64,000 nucleotides of DNA from CAZICM01 sp964537685. GTDB lineage: Bacteria; Myxococcota_A; Polyangia; Polyangiales; Polyangiaceae. Below the pieces are notes generated by a model. That model had not been told where the DNA came from and ran no database searches. It worked only from the letters and a program-made list of their open reading frames with translations. How positions within the stretch are numbered: position 1 is the stretch's first letter; each line of letters starts with the position of its first letter. The position numbers and the translations under genes are program-made. The stretch spans positions 155,931-219,930 of the forward strand of contig CAZICM010000009.1 in NCBI GenBank assembly GCA_964537685.1, in the 5' to 3' direction. Positions 1 through 8,352 of the stretch are shown here, piece after piece.

Positions 1-283
1 CCGGACACCGTTGCACCCATTCATCGGCAAGCGCCTTCCCATGCGAACACAGCAGGTTTTTACAGGCCGCCTCGCCCTTCATCACCCCCAGCACTTCATC
101 GCATTCCTGCTTATGATCCCCGCTAAACCCACTCGTCGCGTGAAGCCATGAAGGCGAATGCGCAAGCTGCTCCCAAGGGTCCTTCTTTGCCTTTGCCAGC
201 CCATCCTCTGCGCCTTGTTTCGCCTTGCCCGAGCAGCCCAGCAAAAGCGCCGCCCCAACGAATAAAATCCTGATTCGCCTCAT
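1..283 (-). CDS. Putative lipoprotein, C-terminus cut by window edge
   Basis: An open frame on the reverse strand starts at 283 and runs off the left edge, giving 94 visible residues. It opens with two Arg, a hydrophobic stretch and the lipobox LLLGC, with Cys17 as the expected lipidation site, so export and membrane anchoring are likely. After a charged Lys/Ala linker come four scattered Cys (in ECDE, ACKN, LLCS and QRCP), which suggests a small disulfide-bonded domain. I do not recognise the family. It diverges from the nitrilase-family gene, leaving only about 15 bp between starts if that gene begins at 299. Confidence 0.6.
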   Translation of the reverse strand, partial: MRRIRILFVGAALLLGCSGKAKQGAEDGLAKAKKDPWEQLAHSPSWLHATSGFSGDHKQECDEVLGVMKGEAACKNLLCSHGKALADEWVQRCP

Positions 284-298
284 CGCATTCACCCTTTC

Positions 299-1414
299 AT
301 GAAGCGCCCAGAAGTACAAAGAACGTTGCATACTCAGCCCATCCCGATGCCCACCATCACCGCCGAACTCGCCGCCTGCCAAGTCCACATCCACAAAGAC
401 GACTACATCTCCGAGGAGCATTTTAATGGTTTACTCGATCGAATTGGAAAAAAACTCGATCAAAATCGCCAAAAAACCGAAGGCGGCGCCTATAAATATC
501 CCTGCCTCGCCGTCTTCCCGGAAATGATCGGCACCTTTTTACCGATCGCCGGACAGGCATCGCTCATCGAACGGGCGCGCACCACCGATCAAGCGCTAAC
601 CCTCGTCGCGCTCCGCACCTTTCCCAATGTGGTCCGCGCCATGCTCAAACACCGCACGGCATCGCTTAACGCAGGCTTTTTATTGTCCGTGGCGCCCTTT
701 GTCCGGCGCGTCTACCGGACGGCCTTTTCGAATTTCGCCCGCAAACACCAATGCTGGGTCGTCGCAGGCAGCGCCCTGCTTCCCAAAAATACCCATGGCG
801 ACCTAGCCGAACCCTTTGAAGCTCAAAATGCCCAAATCTACAACACATCCTATGCATTCGACCCTGAAGGCCGGGCCATCTCCGCCACCCGAAAAGTCAA
901 TCTTGTACCCACGCTAGAAGACAGCCTAGGACTTTCCCCTGGACGCCCTGAAGACATCGAACCCTTTGAAACATCCTTTGGCCGGGTTTCCACGCTTATT
1001 TGCTATGACGGCTTTCATATACCTCACACCAAAAGCGAACCCAGCTTCACCCGCCTCGCCGCCCGCTGCGATGCCCAGCGCACATCGATCATCGCCCAGC
1101 CCGCCGCCAATCCCTGGCCCTGGGAAGACCCTTGGATATTCGCCGACCCGGGCGAAACCCAGCTCCGCCACGAACAATGGTGCTCGGAAGGCTTATTTTC
1201 CCAGCTCGATCATGGCCAATTCAAACATCTCCGCTTTGCCGTGGTGCCTCAGCTTTTGGGCACCGTGCTCGACAACCGCTTCGATGGCCGCTCCCATATT
1301 TTGGAAAGGCATCCAAACTCGGGCGTCCGCATGGCCAAAGAAGCGACCCATGCCCATGCCGCGCCTCACGCGGAAGAAGTGATTGTGCATACGGTAGATG
1401 TGGAAACGGCCTGA
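299..1414 (+). CDS. Carbon-nitrogen hydrolase (nitrilase superfamily)
   Basis: The 371-residue protein carries the Glu-Lys-Cys triad of nitrilase-type amidohydrolases: Glu75 in VFPEM, Lys199 in TRKVNLVP and Cys235 in LICYDG. Members hydrolyse nitriles, amides or N-carbamoyl compounds, usually in the cytosol; the substrate cannot be read from sequence. It is longer than the common 260-300 residues, with extra sequence around residues 100-150 between Glu and Lys and a His-rich tail. The start is uncertain: 299 has no clear ribosome binding site and crowds the divergent gene, and an in-frame ATG at 347 begins the conserved part. It may be co-transcribed with the FAD oxidoreductase downstream. 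Confidence 0.8.
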   Translation: MKRPEVQRTLHTQPIPMPTITAELAACQVHIHKDDYISEEHFNGLLDRIGKKLDQNRQKTEGGAYKYPCLAVFPEMIGTFLPIAGQASLIERARTTDQALTLVALRTFPNVVRAMLKHRTASLNAGFLLSVAPFVRRVYRTAFSNFARKHQCWVVAGSALLPKNTHGDLAEPFEAQNAQIYNTSYAFDPEGRAISATRKVNLVPTLEDSLGLSPGRPEDIEPFETSFGRVSTLICYDGFHIPHTKSEPSFTRLAARCDAQRTSIIAQPAANPWPWEDPWIFADPGETQLRHEQWCSEGLFSQLDHGQFKHLRFAVVPQLLGTVLDNRFDGRSHILERHPNSGVRMAKEATHAHAAPHAEEVIVHTVDVETA

Positions 1415-1524
1415 ATGAACTTGAATGAAATAGAGCGCTGACGCATCGCCCAGGTCCGCGTAGGATGCTATCGCGCGGCGCTGCTGCACAGGACATAGCC
1501 GCGCTCAGCCAAAGGAGAAACACG

Positions 1525-3102
1525 ATGCCCACATCGACGGGATACGACGCGATTTGTATTGGCAGCGGTCATAACGCCCTCATCACGGCCGCCTATTTGG
1601 CGCGCGCCGGATGGAAGGTCCTCGTCCTCGAACAAAACGATCGCCCAGGAGGTCTTGTACGCACCGAAGACGTTACGCTTCCAGGCTTTCACCACGATTT
1701 ATTTTCGGCCGCGCATCCTTTGTTTTTAACCGGCCCCGCCTATGCCGAACTAGGCGCGGAACTCACCGAACGCGGCCTTCACTACCTCAACACCGATTTG
1801 CCCACCGGGGTCTCGATGTCCGATGGGCAAACCGCCGTCCTTTCCCGCGACATGCCTCAAAATGTCGCCGAACTCGATCGCCTCGCCCCAGGCGACGGCT
1901 CCGCGCTTCTCGAGCTTTTAGGCGCCATGGGCCCCTACGCCAACGATGTCTTCGGCCTCTTTGCGATGGATCTCTCGTCTGCTCCCGCACAAGACATTAT
2001 CCGGCGCCTCCTCCGCACCGACACGGGCTACACCGACTTTGGCGCTCTCCTGTTTGCCACCGCGCGCAACGTGGTCAGCGCCTTTCGCTCACCCGTCTCC
2101 CAAGCCATGATTGCCCCCTGGGTCATGCATTTGGGCCGCACCCCCGATGAAGTGGGCAGCGGCGTATGGGTCCCCTTGGTCCTCATGGCCTTAGCGGGCG
2201 GAGGCATGGCCATCCCTCAAGGAGGCAGTGAAATGCTCGCCAAAGCCTTAACGCAGCTCATTGTCGACAAAGGAGGCACCCTACGCTGCCAGGCACGGGC
2301 GACCCGAATCGATATCCGCGATGGAAAAGCCGTTGCCGTACATACCGAAGGGGGCGAAGTCTATGAAGTCCGCCGCCATGTCATCGCATCGGTCAACCCC
2401 GACCAGCTCTATCTCAAACTCCTTGAAGGCGCGGACATCCCCACCCATTTAAAACAACAGGCCCAGCGTTTTCGCTATGGCCGGGGCTGCGTTCAAATTC
2501 AACTGGCCCTAAGCGCGCCGCCCGCCTGGCCCGATCCCCGATTTCAGCGCATAGGCCAGCCCCATATCAGCAGCGGACTCGACGATTGCACCCTTGCCGT
2601 GGCTCAAGCGGCGGCGGGCCTCTTGCCCGAGCGCCCAACCTTTACCGTTGATTGTCCCACCAATCACGATCCAAGCCGGGCGCCCGCAGGCAAAGCCATA
2701 ATGCGCGTTCAACTCCTTGAAATACCCTGCCGTCCCCGGGGCGACGCTGCTGGTCAAATTGATGTAGGCGACGGCGAATGGACCGAGACCCTCAAACAGC
2801 GCTTTAGCGAACGGGTGCTTGGCATTTTAAGCAAACACATCCCGAACATTCCCGACGCGATAATTGGCATGCACATCCTCAGTCCCCGTGAGATCGCCCA
2901 ATTTAGTCCCAATTTAGGCCCCGGCGATCCCTACAGTGGAGCGCATGACCTAGCGCAGAGCTATTTATTCCGGCCTTTGCCTGGCCAGCCTGGCCATACC
3001 ACGGCGATCCCCAACATTCACATGCTAGGAGCGGCGACATGGCCGGGCCATGGGGTAAACGGCGGCTCGGGATATATCGTGGCGAAGAAGCTATTGGCTT
3101 AA
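1525..3102 (+). CDS. FAD-dependent oxidoreductase, phytoene-dehydrogenase-like
   Basis: The 525-residue protein begins with a dinucleotide-binding fold: GSGHNALITA near residues 10-20, then an acidic strand end (LVLEQNDRPGG) typical of CrtI/PYROXD2-like flavoproteins. Near the C-terminus the pattern GAATWPGHGVNGGSGY is the second FAD-contacting motif of that family. The start at 1525 is chosen because AAAGGAG lies just upstream; the frame is open 60 bases earlier without such a site. Relatives desaturate or isomerise carotenoids or other lipids, but many bacterial copies have unknown substrates and no other carotenoid gene is nearby. Its stop overlaps the end of an opposing small frame by four bases. 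Confidence 0.8.
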   Translation: MPTSTGYDAICIGSGHNALITAAYLARAGWKVLVLEQNDRPGGLVRTEDVTLPGFHHDLFSAAHPLFLTGPAYAELGAELTERGLHYLNTDLPTGVSMSDGQTAVLSRDMPQNVAELDRLAPGDGSALLELLGAMGPYANDVFGLFAMDLSSAPAQDIIRRLLRTDTGYTDFGALLFATARNVVSAFRSPVSQAMIAPWVMHLGRTPDEVGSGVWVPLVLMALAGGGMAIPQGGSEMLAKALTQLIVDKGGTLRCQARATRIDIRDGKAVAVHTEGGEVYEVRRHVIASVNPDQLYLKLLEGADIPTHLKQQAQRFRYGRGCVQIQLALSAPPAWPDPRFQRIGQPHISSGLDDCTLAVAQAAAGLLPERPTFTVDCPTNHDPSRAPAGKAIMRVQLLEIPCRPRGDAAGQIDVGDGEWTETLKQRFSERVLGILSKHIPNIPDAIIGMHILSPREIAQFSPNLGPGDPYSGAHDLAQSYLFRPLPGQPGHTTAIPNIHMLGAATWPGHGVNGGSGYIVAKKLLA

Positions 3103-3281
3103 GCCAAAAGCAAAATCACCCTTGCGCGGCACAAGGCCACGGAAACCTGATGGAGTCCTTGGCTATACAGAGCAATATCCACAGGATTGGAAAGCCGCGA
3201 CAGACCATGCAGAGAGGATTGAATCTTCTGATATGCGGTTTCGAAAGCGGCGAGGAGCTCTTTTTGCGTCTCCCTAGGCAA
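3099..3281 (-). CDS. Small orphan frame, possibly the out-of-frame tail of the gene upstream
   Basis: Sixty residues from a TTG at 3281 with an amphipathic, protein-like composition (KELLAAFETAYQKIQ, then a hydrophobic end VILLLA). The same frame is open further upstream to a TGA near 3392 but has no ATG, GTG or TTG before 3281. That upstream part still reads like protein (GKEYSERDG, PQIPELHLP). It overlaps the end of the 94-residue gene at 3364 in the +1 frame, so the two may be one gene split by a frameshift, a real +1 shift, or a gene with an unusual start. No family recognised. Confidence 0.35.
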   Translation of the reverse strand: MPRETQKELLAAFETAYQKIQSSLHGLSRLSNPVDIALYSQGLHQVSVALCRARVILLLA

Positions 3282-3363
3282 ATGTAGCTCTGGGATTTGC
3301 GGCCTACCCCGCGGTGAACCATCTCGCTCGCTATATTCTTTTCCATAACGTTGGATATCACCG

Positions 3364-3648
3364 CTACATCGATGAGCCCACGAGACCGGCCTTCATAGCC
3401 AAGTCTCGCAATGTTGGCCCAACCCCCGGCTTATACTCCACACCATCAGGAACGAGCTCGGTATGCTCGCGAAGAATCGGATCGCTCAGCCTATCCTGAA
3501 GCTCTGACAAAACATATCCGACACCCCGGCGCACGATTTTGCTTTCGGCCGGATCGCAGCCCGTATCCGCAATCTGCGTAATTTCGCTGAGAAGCTGCAC
3601 ACACTTCTCAATTCGGTGAATAGCTTCTTTGGCTGTTTCTTTATCCAT
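3364..3648 (-). CDS. Small hypothetical protein, third gene of a reverse operon
   Basis: A 94-residue protein starting MDKETAKEAI, largely helical by composition, with no motif I recognise. The start at 3648 is supported by GGAG seven bases upstream. It follows the 240-residue gene by 19 bp and is probably co-transcribed with it and with the PD-(D/E)XK-like gene. The stop at 3364 is followed by a +1 frame that keeps a protein-like composition, so the true product may be longer. Confidence 0.6.
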   Translation of the reverse strand: MDKETAKEAIHRIEKCVQLLSEITQIADTGCDPAESKIVRRGVGYVLSELQDRLSDPILREHTELVPDGVEYKPGVGPTLRDLAMKAGLVGSSM

Positions 3649-3667
3649 CTCGAAGCTCCACGCCGGG

Positions 3668-4390
3668 TCAGGACTTGACTTGCTGCAGAGCCGCGTTGAC
3701 CACCCCCTCAATGCTCTCACGGGCCAATGTCAAACGTGATTCATCACGCCCCAGCGCTGTGCGCCGAATACCCTTTACCGCGAACGAAGCCTCGGCAATC
3801 ATCTCCACAATGCCTGCCACAAGATCGTCATTATTATTCACAGGAAACTCGATTCCGGGGACCTCATAGGCAACCACTTCCTTGGGCGGCTGGAATCTCC
3901 AGTTTGTGAGCCTCCCCTCCTCCCTCAGCGTCTTTGGATCCTCCGTGAACCCTACCCAGTCCACCAGAGCATCCTGAAAGCCCGCGAATCCAAGTCCGAT
4001 GCGAAAGGTTCCCGGCCTTCCGAACGCCCCAATAAACTTGTTGAAGAAGACCATCGTAAAGACGAGTTCCCAAGTCAGCGCTTCGAGAAAGATGAGCGTT
4101 GGCTCGGCTTCGTCGTCCGTTGGTTCGCGCGTTGCCTGAAACGATAAGTCAGGGTCGAAGTGAATATCTCCATAGGGCCGTTGCCGGTTAAACGTGAACG
4201 TTACTCCTTGGTCTACCTCCTCGGCGAAGTTCCACATTGAGGCGCGTTGTAGAAGGGGGTAAGTCGTCCCACCGACATTGATAAGAGACTGGCGGGCGAT
4301 CTCCTGTGTTTTGCGAAGAGGTAACTGCGGCGGCAGCGCAGTGACCTCGGCCGCTTCCCGGGTACCATAAAATGAAATAAAACGTCTCAT
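3668..4390 (-). CDS. Hypothetical protein, middle gene of a reverse operon
   Basis: A 240-residue soluble protein without a signal peptide or clear membrane helix. It has aromatic-rich stretches (TFTFNRQRPYG, LTWELVFTMVFFNKF) and a helical C-terminal third, and I cannot place it in a family. Its ATG overlaps the stop of the upstream nuclease-like gene as ATGA at 4387-4390, a classic translational coupling, so the two products are probably made together and may form one complex. The job is inferred only from this context. Confidence 0.65.
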   Translation of the reverse strand: MRRFISFYGTREAAEVTALPPQLPLRKTQEIARQSLINVGGTTYPLLQRASMWNFAEEVDQGVTFTFNRQRPYGDIHFDPDLSFQATREPTDDEAEPTLIFLEALTWELVFTMVFFNKFIGAFGRPGTFRIGLGFAGFQDALVDWVGFTEDPKTLREEGRLTNWRFQPPKEVVAYEVPGIEFPVNNNDDLVAGIVEMIAEASFAVKGIRRTALGRDESRLTLARESIEGVVNAALQQVKS

Positions 4391-5100
4391 TGAGCAAACC
4401 TCCTCGACCGGTCCCGGAGTAATTGAAGCCGGGAGTCGCGTTGATGAACATTACAAAAGCCACCGGGGCCGAATGCATAGTAGAAGCTGCGCAAGCCATC
4501 TGTGTCCAGCGTCGTCAGGTCGTATCTGAGCGCATGCTGCTCATCCGATTTATGCAGCAGGCAGATTTCCTTCATATTGGAGACCAGCGCCCACTCGCAG
4601 CCGGCGGCCTTCATCGTCTCGATGGCCTGGTCTACGGCCGACATTTGCTGGCCCGTGACATCGCTTTGATACCCTTTTTGTCGCTGGGCCTTGATCATGG
4701 GTGCGTCCGGCGACTTCAGCTCGACCACGGCACTCACAACCACATTGGACACGGAGAAATCGCCAATGCTCAGATCAGCCCTTCGTTTGAAGTTCGAAGC
4801 GTTCACGGTGCCCGACAACGGGAGCTCTGGGAGCAGAGAATAGGCATTATCGTCCACCAAGAGGTCGGTGTATCCGAGCATCTCTTGAAACAGGAGATTG
4901 TTAAACGCCTGGCTAGCATTGAATTCCGTGATGGTATGAGCCCCCGCTTTCCTCAAGCGATTTTGTTTCCACGCCCGTTTGAGGCGATCGAGCGCTCGCT
5001 CCGCGCGCGATTGCGTGTCGCGGGGCAGATCGAAGAGAAGCGCTTCTTGTTTGTACAGCATTTCATCGAAGATCCAGTCATGAAATTGAGGAGCAGCCAT
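4387..5100 (-). CDS. PD-(D/E)XK-like nuclease-fold protein, first gene of a reverse operon
   Basis: A 237-residue protein resembling the nuclease-side N-terminal region of type II/IIG restriction-modification proteins. It has FNNLLFQEMLGY near the first third, then RADLSIGDF followed by AVVELKSPDAP, giving the D...ExK pattern of a PD-(D/E)XK core. No methyltransferase domain follows, so it would be a stand-alone piece. It leads a three-gene reverse operon (ATGA overlap, then a 19-bp gap). GAGG precedes the ATG. A defence role is inference; a template-type DNA or RNA binding protein with a dead fold is also possible. Confidence 0.6.
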   Translation of the reverse strand: MAAPQFHDWIFDEMLYKQEALLFDLPRDTQSRAERALDRLKRAWKQNRLRKAGAHTITEFNASQAFNNLLFQEMLGYTDLLVDDNAYSLLPELPLSGTVNASNFKRRADLSIGDFSVSNVVVSAVVELKSPDAPMIKAQRQKGYQSDVTGQQMSAVDQAIETMKAAGCEWALVSNMKEICLLHKSDEQHALRYDLTTLDTDGLRSFYYAFGPGGFCNVHQRDSRLQLLRDRSRRFAQ

Positions 5101-5114
5101 CGCCTCTTCTGCGT

Positions 5115-5143
5115 CTATTATTGCAACTGTATCGCTCGGTCAA
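5115..5143 (-). promoter_or_regulatory. Possible sigma-70-type promoter for the 3.4-5.1 kb reverse operon
   Basis: On the reverse strand TTGACC (5138-5143) is followed by an AT-rich stretch; TAATAG lies 17 bases downstream and AATAAT, a better -10 match, overlaps it at 15 bases. The PD-(D/E)XK-like gene starts about 15 bases further on. The hexamers match only partly and no experiment is implied. Confidence 0.3.
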
Positions 5144-5286
5144 CACAAAAGTTAAATCTTCCCGCTTTCAAGCGTTCTAAAAGATATCCCGCGCCAACCC
5201 TGGCCTAAATACCATTCTCCATCTGGCTCCATCTGGGCCGCACGCACCTCTGCTCGCCTTCCCAGGCCACCAGAACCCAAGCACCT

Positions 5287-5342
5287 CAAAACCCAACCCC
5301 TTCCTCTCCCCATCATCCCATGTCCCCACATCCCCATCGTGC
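5287..5342. repeat. 56-bp direct repeat, copy 1
   Basis: This C-rich 56-base block recurs at 6036-6091 in the same orientation with a single C/T difference. The two copies bracket about 690 bp holding the nucleotidyltransferase gene and its small partner. The rest of 5101-5373 holds no convincing gene. Confidence 0.85.
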
Positions 5343-5373
5343 TCAAATTAGGAAGATGGCCGGCACTGCATCC

Positions 5374-5820
5374 CTATTGATTCTTCCGCAGCCAGGCGAT
5401 ATCTCCTTGATCCTTTGGGCGCCCCGAGGCTATTTTGTTCTTGAGCAAATCGGCTTTGGAGGGAACGAATAATTCAATCCCATCCACCCTAACCTTCACC
5501 TTGTTTTCCCATGCCTTATCAAACTCCAAGCCATCAATGCCCGTCGTGATATCGATTCTGCAAGGCTGCACGCCCATTTGAAACACCATATCCGGGGCCA
5601 GAAAATCATCCAGGGATAAACTGGCCATCGGCGCTCCAAATCTCCGCAGCGCTTGGAGAATTTTTGCGGAATTCTCCACCGATCGTCTCACCCAAATATC
5701 AATATCCCCCGTGGCTCGGGGAAAACCATGCGCGGACAGGGCATAGGCCCCTACCACAATAAACTCAACCCTTTCTTCGCTTAACAACAACAACATGTCT
5801 CTGAAGTCGGGGTTCAACAT
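5374..5820 (-). CDS. Nucleotidyltransferase-fold protein (AbiEii/DUF6036-like)
   Basis: A 148-residue minimal nucleotidyltransferase. VVGAYALSAHG precedes RATGDIDIWV, the pattern of the DNA polymerase beta superfamily group found in toxin-antitoxin and abortive-infection proteins; the DID pair would bind metal. A C-terminal PSKADLLKNK segment is also typical. The start at 5820 is favoured because AAGGAAGG lies about seven bases upstream; an ATG at 5847 lacks this. Its first 56 bases overlap the end of the small gene upstream. It may act with that small protein as a toxin/antitoxin-like or RNA-modifying pair; the target is unknown. Confidence 0.75.
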   Translation of the reverse strand: MLNPDFRDMLLLLSEERVEFIVVGAYALSAHGFPRATGDIDIWVRRSVENSAKILQALRRFGAPMASLSLDDFLAPDMVFQMGVQPCRIDITTGIDGLEFDKAWENKVKVRVDGIELFVPSKADLLKNKIASGRPKDQGDIAWLRKNQ

Positions 5821-5959
5821 CGATACCTTCCTTAAAGGCCCATGCATCCAAGGCCAATTGCCACATCATCCCCATTCGATCGCCTGGGGTCTTGTCTTTG
5901 AAATCGTCCCGCTCTTCTTCATCATGAAGTGCATGTTTCTGAATCGTGACCTGTCTCAT
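5765..5959 (-). CDS. Small partner protein of the nucleotidyltransferase
   Basis: A 64-residue protein: a short beta-like start, an acidic DEEERDDF stretch, then MMWQLALDAWAF and EPRLQRHVV. From general knowledge, short proteins with this WQL.LDAWAF and LQRH pattern often precede a nucleotidyltransferase of this kind, which supports its being a real gene. It overlaps the nucleotidyltransferase start by 56 bases in a different frame, implying coupled translation. It could be an antitoxin or an adaptor. Confidence 0.65.
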   Translation of the reverse strand: MRQVTIQKHALHDEEERDDFKDKTPGDRMGMMWQLALDAWAFKEGIDVEPRLQRHVVVVKRRKG

Positions 5960-6035
5960 GGTTCTTTATCCGGCGGTTGGTTTGGTCATAGCCCGCCTAT
6001 GCCTCGGGTGTCAATATCCGACTTAAATCCGTCTC

Positions 6036-6091
6036 CAAAACCCAACCCCTTCCTCTCCCCATCATCCCATGTCCTCACATCCCCATCGTGC
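6036..6091. repeat. 56-bp direct repeat, copy 2
   Basis: Second copy of the block at 5287-5342 with one mismatch, 76 bp upstream of the small partner gene. Together the copies look like the ends of a duplicated or mobile cassette, although no recombinase gene is present. Confidence 0.85.
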
Positions 6092-6411
6092 CCGAATAAG
6101 CCTAGCCTTTGAGACCGGATTCTCCCTATCAAGGCCGGGCCAGCCCATCGATCCATATCCCATCTTTCAAGTCAACCCTTCAGATGCCCATCCGTCTTAA
6201 AGCCGTCCATATCAAAACCCCCTGCGCAGGCCATCCCTCCCAAAACCCTCCCCTTCCAACCCCCTCGCGCAAGGTATCGCGCGTGGATCGGCCCATCCGG
6301 AACCCCCTTGTCCAGCCCATTCATTCATGAATCTCTATGTCGGCAATACTTCCGCAGGTAGGATCGAGTTGGTGCGGGAACCTATCAAAGGCTTAAATGC
6401 CTCGCCCCAGA
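6092..6411. other. Gene-free, pyrimidine-rich stretch
   Basis: About 320 bp rich in C and T, with runs like those in the 56-bp repeat (CCCAAAACCCTCCCC). Open frames here have biased low-complexity translations and no ribosome binding site, so I see no gene. It may be eroded repeat sequence. Confidence 0.5.
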
Positions 6412-8205
6412 TTAAGGCGTCACAATACCCGTGAATATCTGCGCATATGAGCTGTGCGACGAATAATAAAACGGCTTCGCCAAGTCATCGTTGTCCTGCA
6501 CCTGGGCCGTCACCTCAAAATAATAATGCCTCCCCGCCTCCATCACCCCCTCGGGCACTTCCGCGCTTGTCCCCTTCGTCGTGATAAACGCCACATTGCG
6601 CCGCCGCTGAGTCGTCATGTCCGGCAAGGTTTTGTCGGTTAGATCCACCACGCGCACACTGTAATGCGTGGGTGTCCCCATCGCGGGCGCACTCCACGAA
6701 ATCATAGGCATTACCCCTACGCCCGCCGTTACCTGATCATAAGGCGTATCCTTTCCACCAACCTTGATTCCCGTCGGGAAGCTAACCACAGGCATAATCG
6801 CCTTCCCCGATAGCTCCGACGGTGGTGCCAATACACTGATCGCACCTCGCACCCGCTCCGATGTCGCGTCGGGCAAGAGCTGCGTTACCCGGTTCTGAAA
6901 ATAGAAATAGAAGTTGGCTAGCTCCTGTCCATCGGAAAATGGATTTCCATAGGCATAGGTATGAGCATAATCTCCCGGCAGCACGTCCATACCAGGATCG
7001 CATTGGGTCGCGCATACCCCTAAATCGCAATTCGCTCCTTGGCATGCCGGATCGGGATTCGAATAGACCAAACCCGGGTTTACCGTGCTGCTCAGCAGAT
7101 AAGCAATGGTTCCAATCGCCGGCTCGGGGGCTCCAGGTTCATAATAGATGCTCATGTCCAAGTAACTAAGGGTGCGAGGGATACCCGTAAGAAGGGCATT
7201 CCAAGCCGACCCTTTGTAATCCAAGGCGAACATCTTCTGGGGAACCGCCTTGAAATCGCCTGAAACCATCGATGTCCCGCCGTCCGTCATGGTAAAAGGC
7301 GCGGGCGTAAACGACTCCTCCACAGCCATAAAGGTATGGCCATTCCAAGGATTTCCATCCGGCGTGGCCATGCCCACGCTATGCCTTACGCCGTGGAGGA
7401 TCGCCAGTTCATCCCCTTTGCTGCCCTCAATCAGCGGGTTTGGCGTTAATCCAAAGCCAATCAGCATTCCAAAGATGTCCTCGCTCCAGTTGGAGAATTG
7501 GGTATCTCCATTCTGAGGTGTACCCGAGGAGGACCATCCACCCCAGGCTGAGGCATTCTGCGACATAAAAATAAGCTCATCGTCCAGAGGCTGAATCACA
7601 TTTCCTTGTCCATCTTCGGTGTAGGCTTGCCAAGGCACGCTCAGGTTTGCGCTGATGGAAAGGAAAGTGGATTGGGTCATGCTTTTTAAATCAGAGCGAT
7701 GGCTCATGATTCGCCCAAGATCGAGAACCCGCGCATCGGTGACAACGACCGTTTTCGCCGGCTTCGCGCTTGGATCGTTGGCAGGCGGCGGGCTGGTCAG
7801 CACAAGCTGATAAGGTCCATCGGGCACATCGGGGATACTGATATTTCCTTCGGCGTCGATCGAACCTGGGTAGGATTTGCGCGCCGCACCCTCGCCGACG
7901 ATGGCCTCGATGCTTGTCCAGTCGGAAGAGCGAGGGAGAATTTGCTCGCCTGTGGTTGGCCTAAATATATTCTTTGCGGTTCCGGTGATGCCCGTGGCCG
8001 AGCCGCCGCCCGAACCGCCGCCCGAACCATTGCCGCCCGAGCCATTGCCGCCCGAGCCATCGCCCCCCGAACCGCTGCTGCTGGAGCTGCTCCCACTGGA
8101 GCTGCTGCTGGAGCTGCTGCTGTTATTACCGGTCTCGTTACCGCCGCAGGCCAAAGCCCCGAGGGTGAACAGAGGAAGAATAAAATAAGAGAGAAAGATT
8201 CGCAT
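6412..8205 (-). CDS. Surface lipoprotein with Ser/Gly-rich linker and Fn3-like C-terminus
   Basis: A 597-residue protein starting at 8205, with AAGGAGC upstream. The signal peptide ends in a lipobox (LGALAC, Cys20). A linker of Ser runs and Gly-Gly-Asn-Gly-Ser units then spans roughly residues 25-70, holding the rest away from the membrane. Next comes a segment like a carboxypeptidase-regulatory or Fn3-type sandwich (ISIPDVPDGPYQLVL), a large middle of unknown fold with several Cys (PACQGANCDLGVCATQC), and a Fn3-like end (HYSVRVVDLT, HYYFEVTA). It is probably an outer-surface protein; substrate unknown. It diverges from the reductase gene across about 150 bp. Confidence 0.7.
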   Translation of the reverse strand: MRIFLSYFILPLFTLGALACGGNETGNNSSSSSSSSSGSSSSSSGSGGDGSGGNGSGGNGSGGGSGGGSATGITGTAKNIFRPTTGEQILPRSSDWTSIEAIVGEGAARKSYPGSIDAEGNISIPDVPDGPYQLVLTSPPPANDPSAKPAKTVVVTDARVLDLGRIMSHRSDLKSMTQSTFLSISANLSVPWQAYTEDGQGNVIQPLDDELIFMSQNASAWGGWSSSGTPQNGDTQFSNWSEDIFGMLIGFGLTPNPLIEGSKGDELAILHGVRHSVGMATPDGNPWNGHTFMAVEESFTPAPFTMTDGGTSMVSGDFKAVPQKMFALDYKGSAWNALLTGIPRTLSYLDMSIYYEPGAPEPAIGTIAYLLSSTVNPGLVYSNPDPACQGANCDLGVCATQCDPGMDVLPGDYAHTYAYGNPFSDGQELANFYFYFQNRVTQLLPDATSERVRGAISVLAPPSELSGKAIMPVVSFPTGIKVGGKDTPYDQVTAGVGVMPMISWSAPAMGTPTHYSVRVVDLTDKTLPDMTTQRRRNVAFITTKGTSAEVPEGVMEAGRHYYFEVTAQVQDNDDLAKPFYYSSHSSYAQIFTGIVTP

Positions 8206-8352
8206 AAATGCTCCTTGAATGACCGGTGAACTCGGCTTGTGCCGATAACCGGAGGCTGAGTATATCAGGGCTTCTTGGCGTCTACCCTCCCAATTCTCTT
8301 CCCCCAATTCTCTAGTTGACACGTCGGAATACTCAACAATAAGCTCACCCGC

